Source: REEB95 sp035632055 (lineage in GTDB: Bacteria; Pseudomonadota; Alphaproteobacteria; ATCC43930; CGMCC-115725). From it: a stretch of 45,627 bases of DNA. Location of the stretch: contig DASQHO010000016.1 of the NCBI GenBank assembly GCA_035632055.1, positions 1 through 45,627 of the forward strand. The letters run 5' to 3'. Each line of letters starts with the position of its first letter. The stretch's first letter is position 1. The translations under genes and the position numbers were made by a program. The notes beneath the pieces were generated by a model. The model was not told where the DNA came from. It did no database searches and saw only the letters and a list, made by a program, of their open reading frames with translations. This document shows positions 24,210 to 31,711 of this stretch, one piece after another.

Positions 24210-24275
24210 GAGGACGCCGTTTGTTGGCGTCTCCTCCCTAAACTTGGGCCGCGGCACCGCGGCCCAATTTTTTTT
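24210..24275 (+). ncRNA. Candidate trans-acting small RNA (MmgR/alpha-r8-like architecture)
   Basis: About 66 nt of non-coding sequence show a classic small-RNA layout. Hairpin 1 pairs GACGCC (24213-24218) with GGCGTC (24226-24231). An unpaired CU-rich stretch, CTCCTCCCTAAAC, follows at about 24231-24243. Hairpin 2 is a 10-bp stem, TTGGGCCGCG (24244-24253) with CGCGGCCCAA (24258-24267), loop GCAC, followed by eight T residues. The CCUCCC single strand could pair with Shine-Dalgarno sequences. The layout recalls the alphaproteobacterial alpha-r8/MmgR family, which as I remember has a conserved unpaired UUUCCUCCCU; this match is from memory. It is divergent from folP and stands alone. Confidence 0.55.
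24244..24275 (+). terminator. Strong intrinsic terminator
   Basis: A perfect 10-bp GC-rich stem with tetraloop GCAC is followed immediately by T8 (24268-24275). It ends a plus-strand transcript. Since no plus-strand gene lies between folB (ending 23039) and this point, it implies a short RNA starting nearby. Confidence 0.85.
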
Positions 24276-24279
24276 GGCT

Positions 24280-24545
24280 GGCGCGGATTTCCGCGGTCCG
24301 CGTCGACGCACCTTAATCTTGATTAATAAAACTGGCCATTATGACGAATAAAAACGCGCTAATTAAGCATATATTGGGTAGACGTCATAAGTTTTATAGA
24401 ATATATTCCGATCATAACTCTGTATATTGTTAACGAAGACTTGTAATTACTTTATACAGCACCGTCGAATATTTTAACATCGCAATTAAGACTGGTTAAC
24501 AACGGCACGGCCACCAAAAGGCCGAACGAACGGAAAGAAAGACGA
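24280..24545 (+). promoter_or_regulatory. AT-rich region upstream of the type I secretion operon
   Basis: The stretch from about 24310 to 24500 is strikingly AT-rich compared with the rest of the window, with many TTAAT, TATA and GTTAAC words. I find no convincing reading frame in it. Several weak -35/-10 pairs can be drawn, none decisive. It presumably holds the operon promoter. Such AT-rich regions are often bound by nucleoid or silencing proteins (Ros/MucR or H-NS-like), which is inference here. Confidence 0.45.
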
Positions 24546-24554
24546 TCAGGGACG

Positions 24555-25925
24555 ATGGTGTTGGGGACTGCGATGGGTAAGCGGCGTTGGGCGTTGAGTG
24601 CCGGTGTGGCACTGGTCGCGATTTTGGTGGCTGGCGGCGCCCAGGCGCAAAGTCTGAGCGACTCCGTCCGTATGACGGTTCAGACTAACCCGAAGATTCT
24701 GTCGCAAGAGCACAATCGCGCCGAAGTTGATTCCGAGTTGCGCCGCGCCCGCAGCCTCTATCTGCCGCAAGTCGACATGCGGAGTTCGCTCGGCCCCGAA
24801 TACACCGAGAACATCTTCACGCCTCAGGGCAGCAACGGCCAGCACATCCGCCAGGAACTGTCGGCGGTCCTAACCCAGAAGCTTTACGATGGCGGCGCGA
24901 CGACCGCCGAGGTCGATCATCAGCTCGGTCGCGCGCGGTCGGCTGCCTATCGGGTCGCCGAGAACGCGCAGTATACCGGCCTCGACGCGGTCGAGGCGCA
25001 CCTCGATGTCGTGCGGCTGCGCAGCATCCTCGCCTTGGCCGACAAGAACGTGCAGGCGCATGCCGAAATCGTGCAGCGCGTGCAGACGCGGAGCGCCGGC
25101 GGCGCCGGCAGCGTGGCGAGCCTGAACCAGGCGCTGGCGCGCTATGAAGCGGCGCAGGCCGAACGCGATCAGGTCCGTGGTGAACTCGCCGATGCCGAAG
25201 CACGCTATCTGACGATCGTCGGCCAAGCACCGGGCACCCTGGAATCGCCAGTGGTACCGGTTGGATTGCTGCCGACCGATGTCGACGCCAGCATTCGCGT
25301 CATGCGCAACACCAATCCGGTGGTGAAGGCGCGTGAAGCCGACATCGATTCCGCGAAGGCAGCAGTCGAACTCGCGGATTCGCGTTTCGATCCCAAGATC
25401 AATCTCGAGGTTGGCGGCGACCACAATCACAATGTCGGCGGAGTGCCGGGCCGCGACAACGAAGCGCGCGCCCTCGTCGTGCTGACATGGAATCTTTATT
25501 CCGGCGGCGCTGACATCCACAATCGCGAGGCAGCGTATGCGCAGGTCGAACAGGCGCGTACGGACCGACTCGAGGCGCTGCGCAAGTCCGAGCAGGATCT
25601 ACGCCAGGCGTGGGCCGCCTATGAGGCCGCGCAACATCGGGTACCGCTGCTTACCAGCGCCGCACAGCATGACAGTGAAGTGCGCACCGCCTATGGCGAG
25701 CAATATCAATTAAGCCAGCGCAGTTTGCTCGACTTGCTCGACGCGCAGAACGACTACTTCCAGGCGCAGATCAATGCCGAGAACGCCCAGAGCCAGGCGG
25801 TGTTCCAGGCATACAAGATCCTCGCCATCCAGGGGAACCTGCTGCAGGCGCTCAACGTGCCGCCGCCGCCGCAGGCGGATCCGTCCACGCCGACACCGCG
25901 TCCGATCCGTCCCGAGGGCACCTGA
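24555..25925 (+). CDS. TolC-family outer membrane channel of a type I secretion system
   Basis: The product is a 456-aa outer membrane efflux protein with a signal peptide (GKRRWALSAGVALVAILVAGGAQA). Two OEP repeats of long helices follow. Typical parts are AQSLSDSVRMTVQTNPKILSQEHNRAEVDSELRRARSLYLPQVD near the start and YQLSQRSLLDLLDAQNDYFQAQINAENAQ near the end, as in LapE/AggA-type TolC proteins. The tail is Pro-rich. ATG at 24555 or 24573 could be used. It is followed after 53 bp by the ABC transporter and HlyD genes, making a complete tripartite exporter in one operon. Confidence 0.9.
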   Translation: MVLGTAMGKRRWALSAGVALVAILVAGGAQAQSLSDSVRMTVQTNPKILSQEHNRAEVDSELRRARSLYLPQVDMRSSLGPEYTENIFTPQGSNGQHIRQELSAVLTQKLYDGGATTAEVDHQLGRARSAAYRVAENAQYTGLDAVEAHLDVVRLRSILALADKNVQAHAEIVQRVQTRSAGGAGSVASLNQALARYEAAQAERDQVRGELADAEARYLTIVGQAPGTLESPVVPVGLLPTDVDASIRVMRNTNPVVKAREADIDSAKAAVELADSRFDPKINLEVGGDHNHNVGGVPGRDNEARALVVLTWNLYSGGADIHNREAAYAQVEQARTDRLEALRKSEQDLRQAWAAYEAAQHRVPLLTSAAQHDSEVRTAYGEQYQLSQRSLLDLLDAQNDYFQAQINAENAQSQAVFQAYKILAIQGNLLQALNVPPPPQADPSTPTPRPIRPEGT

Positions 25926-25978
25926 ACGATGCAGCCGCAGCCCCCGTCCGCAGTGGCGCATGACGAGGCGTTCACCAA

Positions 25979-28174
25979 ATGACCATTAACGTCGGCGAGG
26001 TCGGTTCTGCGCGGCGCAAAACTCGGCGTCCGGTGACACCACCGGTGGCGCCGCACGACCCGCTGCTGCAATCGCTATCGATTTTAGCTGGCTTGCTCGA
26101 GCGTCCGATTTCGGCGGAAGCGCTGCGGGCCGGCTTGCCGGTGCTCGATCAGCGCCTGGCGCCCGAAATGCTCGTGCGCGCAGCGCAGCGGGTCGGCATC
26201 ACCGCCGCGTGGCGCCGCCGCGCTCTGCGCGAAATCGCGCCCGCCAATCTGCCGTGCGTGCTGATGTTGCAGGGCGGCGGTGGCTGTGTGCTCGCAGGGC
26301 TCACGGGCGACGAGGCAACCATCGTTCTGCCGGGTACGGCGGGCGAACCGCTTCGGCTAGCACTGCACGAGATCGAGGATCTTTACGCCGGTTACGTGCT
26401 GTTCGCGCGTGCCGAATACCGCTTTGACGCGCGCACGGAGGACGTCGCACCGCCAAAGCGAGATTCATGGTTCTGGGGCACGCTCAAGCAGTTTTGGCGC
26501 GTCTATGCCCACGCCGCAGTGGCTTCGATCGTCATAAACCTGCTGACGATCGCCAGCCCACTGTTCGTGATGAACGTCTACGACCGCGTTATTCCGAATA
26601 ATGCCGTTGCGACGCTGTGGGTGCTGGCGAGTGGCGTATTGGTCGTGTTCGGCTTCGATTTCATTCTGCGCACGGCCCGCAGCTACTTCGTCGACAGTGC
26701 CGGCAAGAACGCCGATGTCGCGCTGGCTAGCCGTATCTTCGCCCATGTCCTCGGTATGCGCTACGACGCGCGGCCGGCTTCAGTCGGCGCCTTGGCCGCG
26801 AATTTGCGCGAGTTCGAAACCCTGCGCGAGTTGGTGACGTCGTCGACGCTGATGGCAATCGCCGACCTGCCATTCGCCGCGCTGTTCATCCTGATCATTG
26901 CGCTGGTCGCCGGGCCGATGGTGGCGCTGGTGCCGCTGCTGGCCGTGCCGGTGCTGCTCGGAATCGGCTTCCTGTTGCAGGCGTCACTGCACAGCGTGAT
27001 CCACGACACCATGCGCGAAGGCTTTCAGAAGCACGCCATTCTGGTCGAATCGCTCGAAGGGCTCGATACCGTCAAAATCACCGGCGCCGAAGGCCGCGCG
27101 CAGCGCCTGTGGGAGCGCTTCGTCGGCGCTACGGCGCGTACTGCGATGAAGGCGCGCTTCCTGTCGACGATCGGGGTCAATGCAGCCGTCCTTGTTCAGA
27201 ACGTCGTCAGCGTACTGGTCGTGGTGGTCGGCGTGTACGAAATCGCGCTTGGCCAGTTGACCGTCGGCGCGCTGGTTGCGGCGTCGCTGTTGGCGTCGCG
27301 GGCGATGTCGCCGCTATCGCAGATCGCCGCGCTGCTGGTGAAGATTCATCAGTCGACCCTGTCGCTCGGCGCACTCAACAAAGTGATGAACTTGCCGCTC
27401 GAGCGTCCGACCGGCAGAACCTTCCTACACCGCCCGCGTCTCGAAGGTGCGATCGAATTCCGCAACGTCAGCTTCGCTTACCCCGGCAACGGCCATGCAG
27501 CGTTGAACGGTGTGTCGTTTCGCATCGAGCCGGGCGAGAGGGTCGGCATTATCGGCCGCATCGGCTCGGGCAAGAGCACGCTGGCGCGGTTGCTCGCCGG
27601 CCTTTATCAGCCGAACGCCGGCGCGATCCTGCTCGACGACACCGATGTGCGTCAGATCGATCCGGCAGATCTCCGCCGCAATCTCGGCTATGTGCCGCAG
27701 GACGCGTTTCTGTTCTTTGGATCGATCAAAGACAATATCGCGTTGGCGGCGCCGCACGCCGATCACCACGCGATCCTCGAAGCGGCCACGATCGCCGGTG
27801 TCGACGATTTCGCCAAGCGGCATCCCGAGGGTTTCGACATGCAGGTCGGCGAACACGGCCGCTACCTCTCCGGTGGCCAGCGCGAGGCGGTGACGATCGC
27901 GCGCGCTATGCTCTTCGATCCGCCGATCCTGGTGATGGACGAGCCAACCGGCGCCATGGACAACACCGCCGAGAACAAGCTGCGCGCACGGTTGCTGCCG
28001 GTGCTCGCGCGCAAGACGCTCCTGCTGGTGACGCATCGCACTTCGATGCTGTCGCTGGTCGATCGCTTGATCGTAGTCGACGGCGGACGCATCGCCGCCG
28101 ACGGGCCCAAGGACCGGGTACTGCAGAAATTGGGCGAGGGCGGATTGCGTGTCGCCGCCGGAGGTGCGTCGTGA
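25979..28174 (+). CDS. Type I secretion ABC transporter (LapB-type, degenerate C39 domain)
   Basis: The product is a 731-aa inner-membrane exporter ATPase. Residues about 25-145 form a C39 peptidase-like domain without a catalytic cysteine, as in HlyB/LapB-type transporters that bind but do not cut RTX substrates. Six membrane segments occupy about 170-440. The ATPase domain has Walker A GRIGSGKST (about 525), signature LSGGQRE (about 630), Walker B ILVMDEP and switch THRTS. All are intact. The ATG at 25979 overlaps the stop of a tiny frame (ATGA), and the stop overlaps the HlyD gene start (GTGA). With the LapG-like protease at 30647 the context suggests export of a large adhesin, but no adhesin gene is in the window. 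Confidence 0.92.
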   Translation: MTINVGEVGSARRKTRRPVTPPVAPHDPLLQSLSILAGLLERPISAEALRAGLPVLDQRLAPEMLVRAAQRVGITAAWRRRALREIAPANLPCVLMLQGGGGCVLAGLTGDEATIVLPGTAGEPLRLALHEIEDLYAGYVLFARAEYRFDARTEDVAPPKRDSWFWGTLKQFWRVYAHAAVASIVINLLTIASPLFVMNVYDRVIPNNAVATLWVLASGVLVVFGFDFILRTARSYFVDSAGKNADVALASRIFAHVLGMRYDARPASVGALAANLREFETLRELVTSSTLMAIADLPFAALFILIIALVAGPMVALVPLLAVPVLLGIGFLLQASLHSVIHDTMREGFQKHAILVESLEGLDTVKITGAEGRAQRLWERFVGATARTAMKARFLSTIGVNAAVLVQNVVSVLVVVVGVYEIALGQLTVGALVAASLLASRAMSPLSQIAALLVKIHQSTLSLGALNKVMNLPLERPTGRTFLHRPRLEGAIEFRNVSFAYPGNGHAALNGVSFRIEPGERVGIIGRIGSGKSTLARLLAGLYQPNAGAILLDDTDVRQIDPADLRRNLGYVPQDAFLFFGSIKDNIALAAPHADHHAILEAATIAGVDDFAKRHPEGFDMQVGEHGRYLSGGQREAVTIARAMLFDPPILVMDEPTGAMDNTAENKLRARLLPVLARKTLLLVTHRTSMLSLVDRLIVVDGGRIAADGPKDRVLQKLGEGGLRVAAGGAS

Positions 28175-29502
28175 GCCTGACGCACAAGATCGACGCCGAT
28201 TTCCTTCCCGATGCCGAACGTGCGTTCCGCGGCCAAGTTAATCGCTTCGCCTATTTGCTGACGGTCAGTATCGTTGCGTTTTTCGGTTTTTTTCTGGTTT
28301 GGGCGGGTTTTGCCACGCTCGACGAGGTGACTCGTGGCGACGCCAGCGTGATCCCGTCGCAGCACGTCCAGGTCATCCAGAATCTCGAAGGCGGCATCCT
28401 TTCCGAGATGCTAGTGCACGACGGTCAGATTGTGCAAAAGGGCGATGTTCTGCTGCGGATCGCAAATACCAGCGCCGAGGCGGCCTATCGAGATAGCCGA
28501 ATTCAGGCGCTGACGCTCAAGGCGATGATCGCACGTCTGGCGGCCGAAACCGAAGATAAAGCACCGGCGTTTCCCGCCGATGTCGCAAAGGACGCGCCGC
28601 AGATCGTCGACAGCGAAGCCGCGCTGTACAAGACGCAAATCGCACAGATCAAGACTGCAATCGGCGTACTCAACGATCAGCTGACGCAGCGCCAGCAGGA
28701 CATCACCGAATTGAAAACGCGGCAAGCTGCGCTGTCGCGGTCGTTGGTGCTCGCCAAGAAGGAGCGCGACATCACCGCGCCACTTGTCGCCAAGGGCGCT
28801 GCCGCGCAACTCGACCTGGTCAAGATCGATCAGCAGGTCAACGATCTCGAGGGCCAGCTTGACGAGGCCCAGGCGGCGCTGCCCAAGGCTGAAGCAGCGC
28901 GCGATGAAGCGCAGCGCCGCATCCAGGAAAAGGTCGACAGCTTCCATTCCGATGCGCGCGCCGAACTCAACCGGCACGAGGCGGAGTTCCAGGCGATGGT
29001 GCAGAAGGCGTTCGCCGAGAAGGATCGCGTCCAGCGCACCGAGGTTCGCTCGCCAGTGCGCGGCATCATTAAGGACATCAAAGTGAACACGATCGGTGCT
29101 GCGATTCAGCCGGGGCAGGATCTGGTCGAAATCGTGCCGCTCGATGACACGCTGTTGGTCGAGGCCAAGATCCGGCCATCTGATGTCGCATTCCTGCACC
29201 CCGGCCAAGACGCCGTGATCAAGATCACCGCCTATGATTTTGCGGTCTACGGCGGCCTTAAGGCGAAGGTGGAGCGGATTAGCGCCGACAGCATCAGCGA
29301 AAGAGACGGCGATCGCTCACAGACGTTCTTCCGCGTCATGCTCCGCACCGACAAGAACTATCTTGGGACGCAGGCGCATCCGCTGCCGATCATGCCCGGT
29401 ATGACGGCGCAGGTCGAAATCCTGACTGGCCACCGCACGGTGCTTGGCTATCTGCTGAAGCCGATCCTCGATGCCAAAAACATCGCGTTGACCGAGCGCT
29501 GA
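28171..29502 (+). CDS. HlyD-family membrane fusion protein of type I secretion
   Basis: The product is a 443-aa periplasmic adaptor that joins the ABC transporter to TolC. One membrane segment lies near residues 28-48 (LLTVSIVAFFGFFLVWAGF). The first lipoyl half (HVQVIQNLEGGILSEMLVHDGQIVQKGDVLLRI) follows, then a long coiled coil at about 100-290, then the second lipoyl half and beta-barrel (VRSPVRGIIKDIKVNTIGAAIQPGQDLVEIVPLDDTLLVEAKI). The start is GTG at 28171, overlapping the transporter stop by 4 bp. The frame stays open about 1 kb upstream, but that part is shadow of the transporter gene. Confidence 0.92.
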   Translation: MSLTHKIDADFLPDAERAFRGQVNRFAYLLTVSIVAFFGFFLVWAGFATLDEVTRGDASVIPSQHVQVIQNLEGGILSEMLVHDGQIVQKGDVLLRIANTSAEAAYRDSRIQALTLKAMIARLAAETEDKAPAFPADVAKDAPQIVDSEAALYKTQIAQIKTAIGVLNDQLTQRQQDITELKTRQAALSRSLVLAKKERDITAPLVAKGAAAQLDLVKIDQQVNDLEGQLDEAQAALPKAEAARDEAQRRIQEKVDSFHSDARAELNRHEAEFQAMVQKAFAEKDRVQRTEVRSPVRGIIKDIKVNTIGAAIQPGQDLVEIVPLDDTLLVEAKIRPSDVAFLHPGQDAVIKITAYDFAVYGGLKAKVERISADSISERDGDRSQTFFRVMLRTDKNYLGTQAHPLPIMPGMTAQVEILTGHRTVLGYLLKPILDAKNIALTER

Positions 29503-29550
29503 ACGCGGCTCTTTAAGTTTGCGCTAACCAAGCCTATTGATGATCCGGCC

Positions 29551-30075
29551 ATGGTTCATCCTTGGGCTTTCACGCATCTCGGCCTGGGCGGCAAGGCGGC
29601 GCTCGCGGTTTATGTGGTGGCACTGGTCATGGCGGGCGTCAGCGATTTCCGCACGCTGCGCATTCCCAACTGGCTGACTGGTGCGTTGGCGCTGGCATTT
29701 CCGATTGCCACGCTGGCGACGGGACAATCGATCGACTGGCTGTCGCATGTCGGAGCGGGTCTTGCCGTTTTTGCCGCCGCTGCAGTGCTGTTCGCTTTTC
29801 GCCTCATGGGTGGCGGCGACGTCAAGTTGTTGGCTGCCACCGCCTTGTGGGTTGGGTTCGGGCAGTTGCTGCCGTTCCTGACGCTGGTTGCGCTGGTCGG
29901 CGGCGTCTTCGCGCTCATCTGCATCCTGCTCCGCCATCCTTTCGTGCAGACGGCGATACTGGCGACGCTGCGCCGGCTGCCTGTCTTCGCGCATAAGAAT
30001 TTGCCGATCCCGTACGGCATTCCGATCGCCGTTGCCGGCGTGTTGATCGCGCCGGCGCTGCCGATCTTCAGCTGA
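29551..30075 (+). CDS. CpaA/TadV-type prepilin peptidase (A24 family)
   Basis: The product is a 174-aa inner-membrane aspartyl protease that cuts class III leader peptides of Flp-type pilins. The two catalytic aspartates lie in VSDFRTLRIPNWLTG and in MGGGDVKLLAATALW, the GxGD-type motif. PYGIPIAVAGVLIAPALP ends the protein. Several hydrophobic segments fill the rest. It follows the secretion operon by about 50 bp on the same strand. No other pilus gene is in the window, so it may serve a tad locus elsewhere. Confidence 0.85.
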   Translation: MVHPWAFTHLGLGGKAALAVYVVALVMAGVSDFRTLRIPNWLTGALALAFPIATLATGQSIDWLSHVGAGLAVFAAAAVLFAFRLMGGGDVKLLAATALWVGFGQLLPFLTLVALVGGVFALICILLRHPFVQTAILATLRRLPVFAHKNLPIPYGIPIAVAGVLIAPALPIFS

Positions 30076-30081
30076 AGTCCG

Positions 30082-30540
30082 CTTACGTATCGTTGGTGAC
30101 GATGAGCTGGTGCGTTACTGGGTAAAAGATGGTGACGCCGCCTCCGAACCTGCAATAAGCAAAACCGGAGACCTCGAGGCCGGTGGCAGTGACGTGGTTG
30201 CCGGCGACTGCGGCTCAACCGGTTGGTTGCCGAAATCGCGGCGCTTGCCGCCGATGCACGTGGGCGGATTGTCGTCGTCAATACCCCGTTTCTCGAGTGG
30301 CTCGGCGGTATGTTCAAGCCGGTGATCGGCACGCCGCTCCTGCGGTGCTTTCCTTTCCATCTCCAAGAGGGCCGCACCGTCGAAACGCTGTGGCAAAAAT
30401 TGGGCAGCGCCTGGCTTGATGTCGGGAATGCCCGCATGATTCACATCGCGCCAGGTCTAGTTCTCGCCCTGAATGTGCCGCTGGCACGCGCGATCGCGGC
30501 GCGCGGCAAGTCACTCTGCGTGATTTGGATCACGAAATAG
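30082..30540 (+). pseudogene. Possible frameshifted small gene
   Basis: Bases 30223-30540 read as about 105 codons with strongly coding-like third positions (RLVAEIAALAADARGRIVVVN near the start, ending VIWITK then TAG). The frame has a stop at 30190-30192 and no ATG or ribosome binding site at its front; only TTG at 30223 could serve. The sequence just upstream is open in another frame (VGDDELVRYWVKDGDAASEP...). The two pieces look like one protein interrupted by a frameshift near 30200-30225. I do not recognise the family. It could instead be a real short gene with an unusual start, or a sequencing error. Confidence 0.4.
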
Positions 30541-30646
30541 CAGCGCAAATTTTAATCGTCTGCGGTACGACAACGCGCGTTGCTTAGCATTGCGTTAAGG
30601 CTCGAGTCCCTAGCGTCGGCCTTGGTTTCACAAACCAAGGTGCGAA

Positions 30647-31387
30647 ATGCACGGGCGCGCGACGACAGTCGGTATCGTACTCGGCCTGTTGTTGAGTGTC
30701 GGATTGCCGGCACACGTGCCGGCACAGGAGCTCGCGTCGCTATCGCCGCCGATGCCGGTTCAATCGCCGCCGGCGATCCCAATGTTCGGCACGCACGAGA
30801 TCTACTCGTCCGACCTCTCGCCGTTCGCGCGCTGGGTAAAATTGTTGTCACGTTGGCAACTCGAACAGGAGAATGCAGCGGAGTCCTGCCTGTCTGCGCA
30901 CGACAGCGCGCCGCCGTGTCCTCCGCGCGAGTGGATCGCATTGATCGCGCGATTTCGCGGCCAGCCGTTGCAGGCGCAAATCGCTGGCGTCAACGCGGCG
31001 ATCAACGCGCATCCCTACGTCTCGGCGCTCGACAACTGGGGCGACGCAGGGCGATGGGAAACGCCGTTCGAATTCATGCGCCGCAATGGTCAGTGTCAGG
31101 ATTATGCGATCACCAAATTTCTGCTGCTGCGTGCTCTCGGTGTTGCTGACGATGCGATGCGGCTCGTCGTCCTGCGCGATATTCGGCGCCAGGTCGATCA
31201 TGCCGTTCTCGTTGTCACCGTGGCGGGTCGGAGCCTGATGCTGGACAATCTGGCGCCGGGCGTCGTCGCGGCTGCGTCTAATCCTGATTACCGGGCGTAT
31301 TATTCGATCAATGAATCGGGATGGTGGATGTACTTGCCAAACCCGCTGATGCCGCAAAGTCTCAACCGGGAGGTGGCAAGCCGGTAA
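30647..31387 (+). CDS. LapG-like periplasmic transglutaminase-type cysteine protease
   Basis: The product is a 246-aa exported protein (signal peptide to about residue 27) of the bacterial transglutaminase-like cysteine protease family. The triad is C150 (RNGQCQDYAITKF), H185 (QVDHAVLVV) and D200 (LMLDNL), with spacing like that of LapG. LapG cuts the N-terminus of a type I-secreted adhesin and releases it; in the c-di-GMP-rich state it is held by LapD. The LapB-type exporter 1-6 kb upstream supports this role. Residues on either side of the Cys, usually Asp and Glu that bind calcium in LapG, are Gln149 and Gln151 here. Neither LapD nor the adhesin is in the window. Confidence 0.85.
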   Translation: MHGRATTVGIVLGLLLSVGLPAHVPAQELASLSPPMPVQSPPAIPMFGTHEIYSSDLSPFARWVKLLSRWQLEQENAAESCLSAHDSAPPCPPREWIALIARFRGQPLQAQIAGVNAAINAHPYVSALDNWGDAGRWETPFEFMRRNGQCQDYAITKFLLLRALGVADDAMRLVVLRDIRRQVDHAVLVVTVAGRSLMLDNLAPGVVAAASNPDYRAYYSINESGWWMYLPNPLMPQSLNREVASR

Positions 31388-31711
31388 TGCGGCGTTAGGG
31401 TTGGCGGATGTTATGCAGTTTACGGCTGTAAAATTGGCCGACGGCGCGAGGCAAAAACCGGCCCTATAGGCCGAATTGGCTTGCGTATTTGGCCGCAAAT
31501 CCGCTACGGTTTTGTGGTGAATGGCGGCGGGTTCCGAACTACAACCCGCTCGCGTCAAAGTCGGCAGAGACCGGCGGACAGGGACGGGTAACGCCGCGAT
31601 CCCCATTCTCTAAATGCTCGGCGCCCGATGACGGCGCCGGCTTGTTTTGGTGCAATCTCCGAAGGGGAGGCGGCACCACCGGGTGTATCCAGTCGGTCTA
31701 ATGGGGGGCCA
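31388..31711 (+). other. Gap between the LapG-like gene and the M23 peptidase gene
   Basis: About 320 bp without a convincing gene. It contains a short inverted repeat, CGGCC (31459-31463) and GGCCG (31469-31473), and a terminator-like hairpin at 31619-31648. An 18-codon frame near 31412 lacks a ribosome binding site. Confidence 0.35.
31619..31648 (+). terminator. Terminator-like hairpin before the M23 peptidase gene
   Basis: CGGCGCC (31619-31625) pairs with GGCGCCG (31633-31639) around a 7-nt loop, followed by GCTTGTTTT. The T-run is imperfect. It would end transcription from the LapG-like gene. The ATG at 31628 falls in its loop, an argument against that ATG as the start of the M23 gene. 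Confidence 0.4.

Noticed and set aside
27109..28170. A long N-terminal extension of the HlyD reading frame, about 350 codons upstream of GTG 28171.
   Set aside because: It lies in another frame of the ABC transporter ATPase domain, whose motifs are intact, and reads as Arg-rich shadow sequence. The GTGA overlap gives a natural start.
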